Assembly: GCA_029238315.1 (NCBI GenBank)
Contig: JAQWGI010000025.1
Location: 30,664-94,663 of the forward strand
DNA from: Polaribacter sp.
GTDB lineage: Bacteria > Bacteroidota > Bacteroidia > Flavobacteriales > Flavobacteriaceae
Direction of reading: 5' to 3'
Length of the DNA: 64,000 nt
This document shows, in pieces, positions 45,608 to 54,901 of the stretch. Position 1 is the stretch's first letter, and the number at the start of each line of letters is the position of its first letter. The position numbers were made by a program, and so were the translations under genes. The notes beneath the pieces are model-generated. The model was not told where the DNA came from. It made no database searches and saw only the letters and a list, made by a program, of their open reading frames with translations.

Positions 45608-47524
45608 TTAAAAACTAGCTACCTGCCCTTCTACTCTTTCCCAATCAGACATTAAAGCATCTACTTTTGCTTTTTTAGCTTTGTATTTTTCAAAGAAGTT
45701 TGGCCTAGTTGCAACCTCATCATAATTATTGGCTAGTTCTAAATCTATTTTTTCAATTTCAGCTTCTAATACTGCTATTTCAGCTTCAATTTTAGACAAT
45801 TTATTTTTTAATTTTTTCAGTTCTTTTTCTTCTTCTCTACTTAATTGATAGGCTTCTTTTTTCTTCGTTTCCTTTACTTCTTTCACAACCGTTTTCTTTT
45901 CGGCTTCACGCATGTTCTCCATCTTATGCTGCTCCAAGAAATAATCAATATCGCCTAAATATTCTTTAATTACTTTGTCTTTAAATCCATAAACCGTAGC
46001 AGTTAAACCTTGTAAGAAATCTCTATCATGCGAAACCAAAATCAATGTTCCATTAAAACTTCTCAATGCTTCTTTCAATACATTTTTAGATGCTATATCT
46101 AAGTGATTCGTTGGCTCATCCATGATTAAAACGTTAAACGGAGACAACAATAATTTACACAAAGCCAAACGATTACGCTCTCCTCCAGAAAGCACTTTTG
46201 CTTTTTTATCAACAGCATCGCCACCAAATAAAAACGCACCCAACATATCTCTAACTCTTGCTCTGTTAGAATCTGTTGCGGCATCTTCCATAATTTGCAA
46301 CACTGTTTTTTCTGGCGGTAAATGTTCAGATTGATTTTGCGCAAAATATCCGATTTGCACATTATGCCCTAACTTTAAATGACCATCAAAAGGAATGTCT
46401 CCTACCATCATTTTTGCCAAGGTAGATTTTCCTTGTCCGTTTTGACCAACAAAAGCAATTCTACTGTTACGCTCAATCAATAAATCAACATTTTCTAGCA
46501 CTTGATTGTCGCCATAACTTTTACTCATATTTTCTGCTTCGACAATAATTTTTCCTGGCTCAATAGATTTTGCAAAACGAATGTTCATAGTTGCATTATC
46601 ATCCTGATCAACCTCAATACGCTCTACTTTATCTAATTGTTTCATTAAAGACTGCGCCATAGAAGCTTTACTTGCTTTGGCCTTAAACTTATCAATTAGC
46701 AGTTGTTTCTGTTTAATTTCTCTGTCTTGATTTTTCTGAGCTTGCAATTGTTTTTCTTTAATTTCTCCTCTTAAAAGAAGAAACTCAGAATATGGTTTTT
46801 TGTAATCGTAAATCTGTCCTAAAGAAATTTCTATCGTACGATTTGTTACATTATCTAAAAACATTTTATCATGCGACACCAACACAATTGCTCCAGAATA
46901 TCCTTTTAAAAAGTTTTCTAACCAAATAATAGACTCAATATCTAAGTGATTTGTAGGTTCATCTAACAGTAATATGTCATTGTCTTGCAATAATAGTTTT
47001 GCCAACTCGATTCGCATTCTCCAACCTCCTGAAAAAGTATCAGTAAGCTTGTCAAAATCCTCTCTTTTAAAGCCTAAGCCTTGTAATATTTTTTCTGTAT
47101 TTCCTTGATAGTTGTATCCACCAAGTAACTCATAACGCTCTGTTTTCTCTGTTAAATCTACAATTAATTGACTGTATGCTTCACTTTCATAATCGGTTCT
47201 TGTTGCTAATTGATTATTAATAGCATCAAGTTCTAATTCTATTTTTTTAATTTCTTCAAATGCTTGATATGCTTCTTCTAAAATAGTTCTCCCCGCTACA
47301 AAATCGATATCTTGTCGTAAAAAACCCATACGAACATCTTTATCAAAAGCCATGGTTCCTCCGCTGGTTTCAACATCTTTTGATAAAACTTTTAATAAGG
47401 TAGACTTTCCTGCTCCATTTTTTCCTATTAACCCTATTCGATCTCCTTTATTTAATTTGAAAGTAATTCCAGAAAATAAATCAGTTCCCATAAATGAAAC
47501 TGTTAAATTATGTACGTTTAGCAT
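45608..47524 (-). CDS. ABC-F family ATPase (translation factor type)
   Basis: The 638-residue protein has two ABC cassettes and no membrane segments. Cassette 1 has GLIGKNGAGKSTLLKVL, FSGGWRMRIELAKLLL and ILLLDEPTNHLD. Cassette 2 has GQNGQGKSTLAKM, VLSGGERNRLALCKLLL and VLIMDEPTNHLD. The linker is long and charged (REIKQKQLLIDKFKAKASKA), and a C-terminal coiled coil follows (ELKKLKNKLSKIEAEIAVLEAEIEKI). This is the Uup/EttA-like arrangement acting on ribosomes. Which subfamily cannot be fixed here. Confidence 0.93.
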   Translation of the reverse strand: MLNVHNLTVSFMGTDLFSGITFKLNKGDRIGLIGKNGAGKSTLLKVLSKDVETSGGTMAFDKDVRMGFLRQDIDFVAGRTILEEAYQAFEEIKKIELELDAINNQLATRTDYESEAYSQLIVDLTEKTERYELLGGYNYQGNTEKILQGLGFKREDFDKLTDTFSGGWRMRIELAKLLLQDNDILLLDEPTNHLDIESIIWLENFLKGYSGAIVLVSHDKMFLDNVTNRTIEISLGQIYDYKKPYSEFLLLRGEIKEKQLQAQKNQDREIKQKQLLIDKFKAKASKASMAQSLMKQLDKVERIEVDQDDNATMNIRFAKSIEPGKIIVEAENMSKSYGDNQVLENVDLLIERNSRIAFVGQNGQGKSTLAKMMVGDIPFDGHLKLGHNVQIGYFAQNQSEHLPPEKTVLQIMEDAATDSNRARVRDMLGAFLFGGDAVDKKAKVLSGGERNRLALCKLLLSPFNVLIMDEPTNHLDIASKNVLKEALRSFNGTLILVSHDRDFLQGLTATVYGFKDKVIKEYLGDIDYFLEQHKMENMREAEKKTVVKEVKETKKKEAYQLSREEEKELKKLKNKLSKIEAEIAVLEAEIEKIDLELANNYDEVATRPNFFEKYKAKKAKVDALMSDWERVEGQVASF

Positions 47525-47602
47525 GAAATGTGATGATTGTTACAGAGTTAGAATTGTAAAAATTTTTTATATTTGCAAAAGTATATAATTTTTAAGGTTC
47601 AG

Positions 47603-48004
47603 ATGTTTAAAAAAGGAACAAAAATCTACAGTATCGCAAAAGGAAAATGCCCGAAATGTCATGAAGGAGAATTTTTCAAACATAAATTTACATACCATCC
47701 AAGCAGGATAACTAAACTACATGATAATTGTCCAAATTGTAATTTAAAATACATGCTAGAACCGTCATTTTTTTATGGCGCCATGTACGTAAGCTACGGA
47801 ATTACAGTGGCTATTTTTGTGTCTGTATTTATTATTGCAAAGGTTTTTATTGGACTGGAAATCTTAGAAGCTTTTGCTGCAATTTTAATTACTTCCATAC
47901 TATTAATGCCTTTAAACATGAGGCTTTCTAGAATTTTATGGATCAATATGTTTGTTTCTTTTGAAGAAAAGAAAGAAAGCGAAACAACTACTGAAACCTC
48001 TTAA
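47603..48004 (+). CDS. DUF983 zinc-ribbon membrane protein
   Basis: The start at 47603 gives 133 residues, MFKKGTKIYSIAKGKCPKCHEG. The earlier TTG lies in a -7-like box (TATATTTG, 47568-47575) and is rejected. Two CxxC pairs (CPKC and CPNC) suggest a zinc ribbon, followed by two membrane helices (FYGAMYVSYGITVAIFVSVFII and the FAAILITSILLMPLN region). This is the DUF983 layout; its role is unknown. Its 3' end overlaps the convergent oxidoreductase gene by 17 bp. Confidence 0.85.
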   Translation: MFKKGTKIYSIAKGKCPKCHEGEFFKHKFTYHPSRITKLHDNCPNCNLKYMLEPSFFYGAMYVSYGITVAIFVSVFIIAKVFIGLEILEAFAAILITSILLMPLNMRLSRILWINMFVSFEEKKESETTTETS

Positions 48005-49028
48005 TATCTATTTCTGTATCTAACAGCTCTCCTTTTTCTAAATGATTAAAAAGGTTTTTAGCCATTGTTGGAGCAATCATTACACCACGTGTGCCTAACC
48101 CATTTAAAACCACTAATTCTGGTTTTTTCGGATGTACACCAACCATGGGCCTTCTATCTTTTACTGTAGGTCTAATGCCTGCATATTGCTTAACGATTGT
48201 ATAAGGAACTTTAATTACTTTTTTTAACTTGTCTATCAATTCTTCTTTTCCTGCTTTGGTTAAAGCTAAGGTTTTATCTTTCCAATTAAAAGTTGCTCCT
48301 ACTTTATAATAATGATTTCCTAGAGGCATAACAAACAACGTAGATTTTAATAAAAAATCAATCTCTAATTCTGGTGCATGAATGGTAAACAACTCGCCCT
48401 TTACTTCATTTAAAGGTAAATCATTAAAGAAAGGATTTTTCTTGATTCCAAAACCTTCGCAAAAAACAATTCGGGTCGCTTCAATATTCTTATAAGAAAC
48501 ACTATTGTTGTTGAATATTATAGAATCATAATTGAAGTTTTCAAAAATGATTTGAGATGATTCTTGTAGATAATTTCTATAAGCAGTAACTAGTTTTTCT
48601 GTATCAATTCTTCCTGTATTTTGAACTTCTCCAAAACCGTAATCTGCTACAACAGCCGCTATTCTGTCGTTCAAAATATTTGGATTCATAAAACTAGCAA
48701 GCATTGGTTTGTCTGCAGCCTCATACCAATTATTTTGATCTTCAATAGATTTAAACGCTTTTCTAATTGTAAACTTAATATCTACTTTTAAGCCTAGCCT
48801 CTCTTCTATTTTTTTATAAAAAGGAAGTGCAATATTTAATTGTTGTTGAGCATTCCAAACTGGGGTAAAGCGTTTTAATATTACTGGATTATAGACACCT
48901 CCAGCAACTAATGATGATGTTTGAGAATGGTCTTCAAAAACTATAAATGTTTTTTTAGCGGCAAGTAGTTCTTCTACAAAAGCCAAACCCGCTAAGCCTA
49001 AACCTACAACAATATAATCTACTTTCAT
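47988..49028 (-). CDS. FAD-dependent oxidoreductase (DAO type)
   Basis: The ATG at 49028 puts the dinucleotide motif at the N-terminus (MKVDYIVVGLGLAGLAFVEEL) and gives 346 residues; a longer frame exists but adds nine unlikely residues. Further features are SLVAGGVYNPVILKRFTPVWN, RIVFCEGFGIKKNPFF and a C-terminal NGLGTRGVMIAPTMAKNL that closes the FAD site. It belongs to the D-amino-acid-oxidase/glycine-oxidase-like superfamily. The substrate is unknown. It follows the gld cluster but is separated from it by a terminator. Confidence 0.85.
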   Translation of the reverse strand: MKVDYIVVGLGLAGLAFVEELLAAKKTFIVFEDHSQTSSLVAGGVYNPVILKRFTPVWNAQQQLNIALPFYKKIEERLGLKVDIKFTIRKAFKSIEDQNNWYEAADKPMLASFMNPNILNDRIAAVVADYGFGEVQNTGRIDTEKLVTAYRNYLQESSQIIFENFNYDSIIFNNNSVSYKNIEATRIVFCEGFGIKKNPFFNDLPLNEVKGELFTIHAPELEIDFLLKSTLFVMPLGNHYYKVGATFNWKDKTLALTKAGKEELIDKLKKVIKVPYTIVKQYAGIRPTVKDRRPMVGVHPKKPELVVLNGLGTRGVMIAPTMAKNLFNHLEKGELLDTEIDIKRFQ

Positions 49029-49053
49029 GGGGTAAAAATACGCTATTAAACGC

Positions 49054-49086
49054 AAAAAAGCGTCCTGAAATTCAAAACGCTTTTTT
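49054..49086 (-). terminator. Terminator of the gld operon
   Basis: Stem AAAAAAGCGT/ACGCTTTTTT with a 13-nt loop directly after gldN; on the minus strand a U-run follows. Confidence 0.85.
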
Positions 49087-49107
49087 TTAATATGTATCCG
49101 ATAGTAA

Positions 49108-49968
49108 TTAGTAATTCCACATATCCATTTCTCTATTTCTAATGTCTTCTTTAATTTTATCTGCCTCTAATAACTGAAACAAAGAATTACCTCTTATATA
49201 GTCAGAAATTTTTCTGTTTCCGTATATGTTTTGTGTTTGTACTACAACAGATGCAAAACGCCTTGCATTTAACAAGTGATCAAAAGAAATAGGGTGTGAA
49301 GAGTTTTTAGGATTAAAAACTTTTGCTTTGTGTAACACATCTCTAGCTGATGGATAAAAAACCCAAAATAACGGATATAAATTTTCATCATCTATCTCAG
49401 AAACACCTAATGTTTTTACATCCGGACCCAAAGGCGCAATTGCCAATAAACGGTACTTTAATTCTCCTTGCCTTTTATCAAAATACCACATTCCTTTAAT
49501 CTTATAGGCAGTAATATCTTGTGAGCTTACTCTAAATGTATCAATATTATTTCCGTTAGATCTCACATTGATTAAAAGAGAAGAAATTTCTTGTCTGGTA
49601 ATTTTAGTATTGAAAAAATCATCTGCATACGCTTCTTTAATTTCCCCTGTTCTAATCCCTTTATAGAGCGTATCAAATAAAGATCTACGAGTGTTTGACA
49701 CATTGGTTGTATCTATTGGGAAATAATAGGGAAGATTTATTTTTTGATTTAAATCTATAACTTCCCAAACCACCTTAGACCACAAGATATCTCTATCATT
49801 AATGTAACCATACGGTAAAGGTTTATCATTTACGGCTAACTTTTGCTCTGCTGTTTTTTCAACAATTTCATCAACAGATTTAGAGTTTAGTAAGTTGGCT
49901 TGAGCATTGATTACACTAGTTGTAACCATTGCAAAAAGAACTAGAAAAAAACGTTTCTTATGCATCAT
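49108..49968 (-). CDS. gldN: Type IX secretion/gliding protein GldN
   Basis: The 286-residue periplasmic protein has a signal peptide (TTSVINAQ). Typical GldN phrases are PYGYINDRDILWSKVVWEVIDLNQKINLPYYFP, LFDTLYKGIRTGEI, and a C-terminal region with HPISFDHLLNARRFASVV and YGNRKISDYI. GldN associates with GldK in the periplasmic ring of the T9SS. It is the last gene of gldK-L-M-N and lies 11 bp from gldM. Confidence 0.96.
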   Translation of the reverse strand: MMHKKRFFLVLFAMVTTSVINAQANLLNSKSVDEIVEKTAEQKLAVNDKPLPYGYINDRDILWSKVVWEVIDLNQKINLPYYFPIDTTNVSNTRRSLFDTLYKGIRTGEIKEAYADDFFNTKITRQEISSLLINVRSNGNNIDTFRVSSQDITAYKIKGMWYFDKRQGELKYRLLAIAPLGPDVKTLGVSEIDDENLYPLFWVFYPSARDVLHKAKVFNPKNSSHPISFDHLLNARRFASVVVQTQNIYGNRKISDYIRGNSLFQLLEADKIKEDIRNREMDMWNY

Positions 49969-49979
49969 ACTTATGAATC

Positions 49980-51512
49980 TTAATTAGAAATTTCAATAAT
50001 TACAGGCATTACTTTTTTAAGTTTATATGAAGTATTATTTTCTATAACTGCTTCAATATCAAAAATTGTAATCTGTTGCCCTCTTCTTGCTTTTGCAATC
50101 GCTTGTTTTGCAGCTGCATTAAAAGTGGTTCCATTTACGGTTACGGCTAATTGACCAGGAACTTTTACTGTAAATTTTGTTACTCTTAGTTTTAAATCGA
50201 AAACAAAATCTTGCAGTCCTGCTCCAATAGTTATTCTTCCAACACTTGTTTTTGGCATTTTTACAATACCAAAATCTCCTCTTGCAGTTCCCATTGCAGG
50301 CGGAATGTCTTTTATTCTAAATGTTTTTGGGGTTCTTATAGGAGTTCCGTCAGGTAATTTACCAGAAACATTTATTGTAACCTCATTACCTCCTTTAGGA
50401 CTTAACATATAAGAACTTCCTTTTAGCTGTTTTAAACCTGGCGCAGTAGCTTTTACTAAATTTGCTGGAATTCCAGGTATAGATATTGTTAACGGATTCT
50501 CAACACCTCTGTACACTACATTCATTTTATCTGCAGAAACAACCGCAGAATTTGGTTTTGAAATAACTGAATAACTTGATTTAAATGGCACTGGAACTTC
50601 TTCTCCATTTTCCATAAAATAAATTGTTCCTTTTATTTCCTTATCACCAACACCAATTGCTCTTAAATCTAGGTTTACTGCACCATCTTTATAATTCGTG
50701 TATGGTTTTCCATCTAAAACTACTCTACTTGGACTTAAACTTGGGTCTTCTCTACCTAAAACAACAGTTCCTGTTACTTTGTCTCCAGGATAAAAAGCGT
50801 TTTTATCAAGCTTAACTATTCCATTATAATTAGACATTGATACTTCACTTTCTAATTGTCCGCCTAACAATGAACTTACAATATCAGCTTCTGTATTTTT
50901 TATATCAGCTTGCATTTGTGTTAAATTAGTTAAAGAAGCTACTAAAGGAAAGCCTTTGTAGCGATAATCTAACCATTTAACTTTTTTACCATCTCTATTA
51001 ACAACATCGTCTGTATTAAATCTTGTATTTAGGGTTGATACAAATTTGTTATTTGATCCTAAAGCAGTGTTTACGTCTGTTCTATAGCCATTAATTTTAT
51101 CTAAAAACTCTTGACCTGCAGGTGTAAAACCATCTCCTTTAAAAAAATACTCATCTAAAAAAGCGGTTTTATCCATCGTTTCATAATCTTTTTTGTCTTC
51201 AATATCTGAAGTCATTTTAGATTTTAAATCTGCAATGAAGTCATAAAAGCTTGCAGATGATTTTTCAATCTTATCTGCCTGTACTTTTAAAGGACCAAAT
51301 TTCGCTACTTGCTCTGAAGCTTTGGTTGCTAAATTTGCATATGCTGCTTTATTTTTAATTGTTGTTGACTCATTATTTTCTGTCAACTTTTCATTCATGA
51401 AACCAAATGCAGACAATACTTCTTTACTCATATTCATTGCAAGCATTGCAATAAATACAAGATACATTAAGTTGATCATTTTTTGTCTTGGAGACATCTT
51501 TCCTCCTGCCAT
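49980..51512 (-). CDS. gldM: Type IX secretion/gliding motor protein GldM
   Basis: The 510-residue inner-membrane protein begins MAGGKMSPRQKMINLMYLVFIAMLAMNMSKEVL, a single N-terminal helix. A long periplasmic part follows with repeated beta domains (NAFYPGDKVTGTVVLGRED; VVSADKMNVVYRGVENPLTISIPG; FRIKDIPPAMGTARG). With GldL it forms the proton-driven motor that powers secretion and gliding. Standard length, standard position. Confidence 0.97.
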   Translation of the reverse strand: MAGGKMSPRQKMINLMYLVFIAMLAMNMSKEVLSAFGFMNEKLTENNESTTIKNKAAYANLATKASEQVAKFGPLKVQADKIEKSSASFYDFIADLKSKMTSDIEDKKDYETMDKTAFLDEYFFKGDGFTPAGQEFLDKINGYRTDVNTALGSNNKFVSTLNTRFNTDDVVNRDGKKVKWLDYRYKGFPLVASLTNLTQMQADIKNTEADIVSSLLGGQLESEVSMSNYNGIVKLDKNAFYPGDKVTGTVVLGREDPSLSPSRVVLDGKPYTNYKDGAVNLDLRAIGVGDKEIKGTIYFMENGEEVPVPFKSSYSVISKPNSAVVSADKMNVVYRGVENPLTISIPGIPANLVKATAPGLKQLKGSSYMLSPKGGNEVTINVSGKLPDGTPIRTPKTFRIKDIPPAMGTARGDFGIVKMPKTSVGRITIGAGLQDFVFDLKLRVTKFTVKVPGQLAVTVNGTTFNAAAKQAIAKARRGQQITIFDIEAVIENNTSYKLKKVMPVIIEISN

Positions 51513-51547
51513 ATCTAATTAGTTTTTAGTGCTTTAATTAATACTAA

Positions 51548-52174
51548 TTATTTACTAGACATTGCAGTAAGCATTCCTCCATAAACTCCATTTAAAGAAG
51601 ACATATTCTCAGCTAATGATTCCATTTGCTGCTTTAGTTTCTCAGAATGCTCTACTAATGACGTATTTATATCTGCTTGCTTGTTGGCATTTTGAACCTG
51701 AACTTGATACAATCCATTTAAAGATTCCATTTGAGAAACTGCCTTAGTCATTTCTTCATTATAACTATTTGTTGCAGAAATAGTTGCTGTAGTTGCATTT
51801 AAACCTTGAGCTGCACCTTTAAAATCTTTGATACTATCTCCCAAACTTTTAATAAGCACACTGTCTAATTCTGCTTCTTTTAATAAGTTGTCTAATTTTT
51901 GAGAAAGCATTCCTTGAGCATTTTTTGATTCTGTTTCGTTACTACCCAATTCTGGATATACTTTACTCCAATCTAAATCTTCTTCAACAGGTTCAAAAGC
52001 AGAGATTGCAAATACAATTGCTTCTACAACTAATCCAATTGTTAACATTACACCACCAGTTAAAAAACCGTAATTTATATGTTGTATTTTAAAAAGTGCA
52101 CCAATAATTACAATAGCAGCTCCTAAACCGTATACCATATTCATTATTTTTTTACTTCTCATTGATTGTGCCAT
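51548..52174 (-). CDS. gldL: Type IX secretion/gliding motor protein GldL
   Basis: The 208-residue protein has two membrane helices: MNMVYGLGAAIVIIGALFKI and FLTGGVMLTIGLVVEAIVFAISAFEP. The second carries the conserved Glu that probably handles protons. A cytoplasmic coiled-coil tail ends SSLNGVYGGMLTAMSS. It partners GldM in the motor. Confidence 0.96.
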   Translation of the reverse strand: MAQSMRSKKIMNMVYGLGAAIVIIGALFKIQHINYGFLTGGVMLTIGLVVEAIVFAISAFEPVEEDLDWSKVYPELGSNETESKNAQGMLSQKLDNLLKEAELDSVLIKSLGDSIKDFKGAAQGLNATTATISATNSYNEEMTKAVSQMESLNGLYQVQVQNANKQADINTSLVEHSEKLKQQMESLAENMSSLNGVYGGMLTAMSSK

Positions 52175-52210
52175 AATTTTATGTTTTTAGGGGATTGATA
52201 AATTGAAATA

Positions 52211-53587
52211 TTAATTGTTATCGTAAATTTTACCTAAGTAATTTTGTACGGTTCTAAAACCTATATAACTTCTTGCTGTATCTCCATATTCGTAATCTCT
52301 GGAGCTAACTTCTAAAAAGTAAGCAACATCTTTCCAAGAACCACCACGAATTATTTTTCTGTTGTTATTTTTATCTTCTACATTCGGGTTCATTGTAGAA
52401 CCTATGTAATAAGATGAAGGATCGTAAGAAGAATTTGTCCATTCAGAAACATTTCCAGCCATATTATACAAACCATAGTCATTTGTATTAAAAGATTTTG
52501 CTTCCACTGTATACAAAGCTCCATCTACTGCATAATCTCCTCTTACAGGTTTAAAGTTCGCTAAAAAACAACCTCTATCGCTTGTTGTACTTGGGCCTCC
52601 CCAAGGATATTTTGCGAAATCAAGACCACCTCTGGCTGCATATTCCCATTCTGCTTCTGTTGGAAGCCTATAATCAGGAGCAATAACCTTATTTTTACTT
52701 GCTTTTAAATAATCATTTTTATTTTTAGTTCTCCAATTACAAAATGCTTGTGCTTGATACCAGTCTACTCCAACTACTGGATAATCTGCATATGCATCAT
52801 GATAAAAGTAATCTTGGTGCATTGGATCGTTGTAAGAATAATTAAAATCTTTTACCCAAACTGCAGTATCTGGATAAACATTTACAATTTCTGAGCGTAA
52901 AAAATCTTTTGCATTACCTCCTTTTTTAATGGCAGCATCTTTATCAAACCAAAAGTACTTATAGTTCAAAAACTTTTTATTAAAAGTTCTATTGCCATCA
53001 TATGTTTCATCTTTTTTAAGGTAAAGAGAATCCATTACTTCAACGTAATGTTCGTCTGGATAATTATTTTTATCCCAAATAATATCAACGTCTTTATTTA
53101 AAGGCCTTAAAGAATCTAGAGCACCACCAAAACCATAATAATTTTCTAGCATGTATTTATCATAGGGTGTTGCATTATCGGAGTCAAGAGAAGGAAAAGC
53201 AAAATCCTGAATCCCTCCTGTTGAAGGAGTACCAGCAGGTGCGTTAGAAAGAAGCGTAACCTCTTCTGCTTTGTATGCTAATTTAGTTCTTACAATAGAA
53301 TCTTTAACTGCAAAAACAAATTGCTTATACTCACTGTTCGTAATTTCTGTTTCATCCATGTAAAATGGACGAACAGTAACAGTTCTTGTTGGCGCACTTA
53401 AATTCCCTATAACATCTTCTTCTTGTTTACCCATTGTAAACGAACCACCAGGAACTAACGTCATTCCTAAAGGTTTTTCTGCAAACCATTTTCTTTTAGA
53501 ATTAACGCCTGTTAACTCGCCCCTGTCGTTAGAACCACAGCTATAAATAGTGGTTATTATCAGTGCAAATAATGCTACTCTCTTCAT
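52211..53587 (-). CDS. gldK: Type IX secretion/gliding lipoprotein GldK
   Basis: The ATG at 53587 gives 458 residues with lipoprotein signal MKRVALFALIITTIYSCGSN. The upstream in-frame extension to 53686 would mask it and is rejected. The body is an FGE-sulfatase-like (SUMF1) fold: LVPGGSFTMGKQ, PFYMDETEITNSEYKQFV, YPVVGVDWYQAQAFCNWR, YRLPTEAEWEYAARGG, NMAGNVSEWTNSSY and RKIIRGGSWKD. It forms the outer-membrane-linked ring with GldN. It starts the gldK-L-M-N unit. Confidence 0.97.
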   Translation of the reverse strand: MKRVALFALIITTIYSCGSNDRGELTGVNSKRKWFAEKPLGMTLVPGGSFTMGKQEEDVIGNLSAPTRTVTVRPFYMDETEITNSEYKQFVFAVKDSIVRTKLAYKAEEVTLLSNAPAGTPSTGGIQDFAFPSLDSDNATPYDKYMLENYYGFGGALDSLRPLNKDVDIIWDKNNYPDEHYVEVMDSLYLKKDETYDGNRTFNKKFLNYKYFWFDKDAAIKKGGNAKDFLRSEIVNVYPDTAVWVKDFNYSYNDPMHQDYFYHDAYADYPVVGVDWYQAQAFCNWRTKNKNDYLKASKNKVIAPDYRLPTEAEWEYAARGGLDFAKYPWGGPSTTSDRGCFLANFKPVRGDYAVDGALYTVEAKSFNTNDYGLYNMAGNVSEWTNSSYDPSSYYIGSTMNPNVEDKNNNRKIIRGGSWKDVAYFLEVSSRDYEYGDTARSYIGFRTVQNYLGKIYDNN

Positions 53588-53699
53588 ATATATATATTCT
53601 TTCCTCAAAAAGTTCGTAAACCTATTCTTTTTTTTTAAAAAAACCAACCGTTTTAATACTTTATGTGTCAAATAAGTAAGAATCAATTAACTTTAATTT

Positions 53700-54860
53700 T
53701 TACCTTAGTTTTCTCAGTGCCTTGTACCATTTTTCAGGGATTTTTTGATCAATGGCTTCTTGATAGTCTTGATATGTACATGGTATTAACGCATGTCTTT
53801 TGTATTTATTATTTGTGGAAATATTTATCTCCATCCACCATCTTCCACTTTTATCGCTCTTATAGAAATTGATAGGATCATCATTCTCTACTAAAACTAT
53901 AAATTTCTGATAGGATTCTTTGGTGCTATATGGATAATCTTTAGCTCTGTAATTAACACCTTCTATAAAATACCAAATCATTTGAGAAATTAAATGTGCT
54001 GTTTGATGGTTGTTATCAAATTTCGGATTGAATTCATAAACTCCAAAAGAAGTTACTTTATCACTAATCCCCGCATATCTTGCAATTGCACAAATTTCCT
54101 CCCCATTGAATCCGTTCGGAGAGCAGTTATTATTTGCTGGCGCCTCGCTCTGACGAATTGCTCCGATATCTATACTTACCAAATCTGCATCTCTCATAAC
54201 CGGTTCAACCTTTGTTAAATCCTTAACTTCTCCTAATCGATAGGCGTCAAAAAACAAACTGTTTAACAAATCTAATTCTTCTTGAGAGTTGTAATACGTT
54301 TGATACCCAATATTACTAAAATTGAATAAATTATTGGGCTGATTCATTACTATTTTACTTAGATAAGAACGAGAACTTAAATCATTTTCTATTGAGCCAA
54401 TATCGAACTTACTATCTACAGAAACTAAATTTACCGTTTGTTCTAAGGTGTCATATGCTCTATAATTTGCATACGTTATGTCTTGACTACCGCCAATGAT
54501 TATTGGTATGATATTCTTTTTTAATAAATAACTAGTAATGCTTGTTACTGCAAAATAAGTATCTTCTACAGTATTTCCTTTGATAATATTTCCTAAATCT
54601 GCAATGTTTGTATGCCAATTCCCTGGAAATAATTGATACAAGTGCTTTCGAATAGCTTGGATATTTTCTCCGCAACCTAGGTTGTCTTCTGCATTTCTAT
54701 CTTCTAATACTCCAAAAATAGCTACCTGTACATTTTGCAACTCAGGAAAACCGTGCTGCTTGGAATGTATTGCAAGGTTTCTACCCAAACTTTGACCAGA
54801 ATGCAACATCAGATGTGCAATAACAGTATCATTTATAGGGGTTAAAAAATTAAAATCCAT
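53700..54860 (-). CDS. Arginase/formimidoylglutamase-fold protein lacking canonical metal ligands
   Basis: The 386-residue protein aligns in outline with the arginase family, but the metal-site motifs are changed. The usual GGxH is GGSQDIT, the usual DAHxD is VDSKFDIG, and the usual SxDxDxxDP is SIDIGAIRQSEAP. At least the first His, the motif-2 His and two later Asp ligands are absent. It is therefore probably not a hydrolytic arginase. It lies between topA and gldK in the same orientation, a neighbourhood I associate with T9SS genes in Flavobacteriaceae. It may have a structural or regulatory role, which is inference. Confidence 0.85.
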   Translation of the reverse strand: MDFNFLTPINDTVIAHLMLHSGQSLGRNLAIHSKQHGFPELQNVQVAIFGVLEDRNAEDNLGCGENIQAIRKHLYQLFPGNWHTNIADLGNIIKGNTVEDTYFAVTSITSYLLKKNIIPIIIGGSQDITYANYRAYDTLEQTVNLVSVDSKFDIGSIENDLSSRSYLSKIVMNQPNNLFNFSNIGYQTYYNSQEELDLLNSLFFDAYRLGEVKDLTKVEPVMRDADLVSIDIGAIRQSEAPANNNCSPNGFNGEEICAIARYAGISDKVTSFGVYEFNPKFDNNHQTAHLISQMIWYFIEGVNYRAKDYPYSTKESYQKFIVLVENDDPINFYKSDKSGRWWMEINISTNNKYKRHALIPCTYQDYQEAIDQKIPEKWYKALRKLR

Positions 54861-54901
54861 GTACTTATTTATTGCTTAGGCGAGTGCAAGATACTCAATT
54901 G

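Noticed and set aside
45608..47524. Antibiotic-resistance ABC-F
   Set aside because: The linker and C-terminal coiled coil fit housekeeping Uup/EttA-like proteins; nothing in the sequence shows a resistance subtype.
47573..47602. TTG start for the DUF983 protein
   Set aside because: It lies inside a promoter-like TATATTTG; the ATG at 47603 fits the family N-terminus.
53588..53686. N-terminal extension of GldK
   Set aside because: It would bury the lipoprotein signal; the ATG at 53587 gives a normal lipobox.
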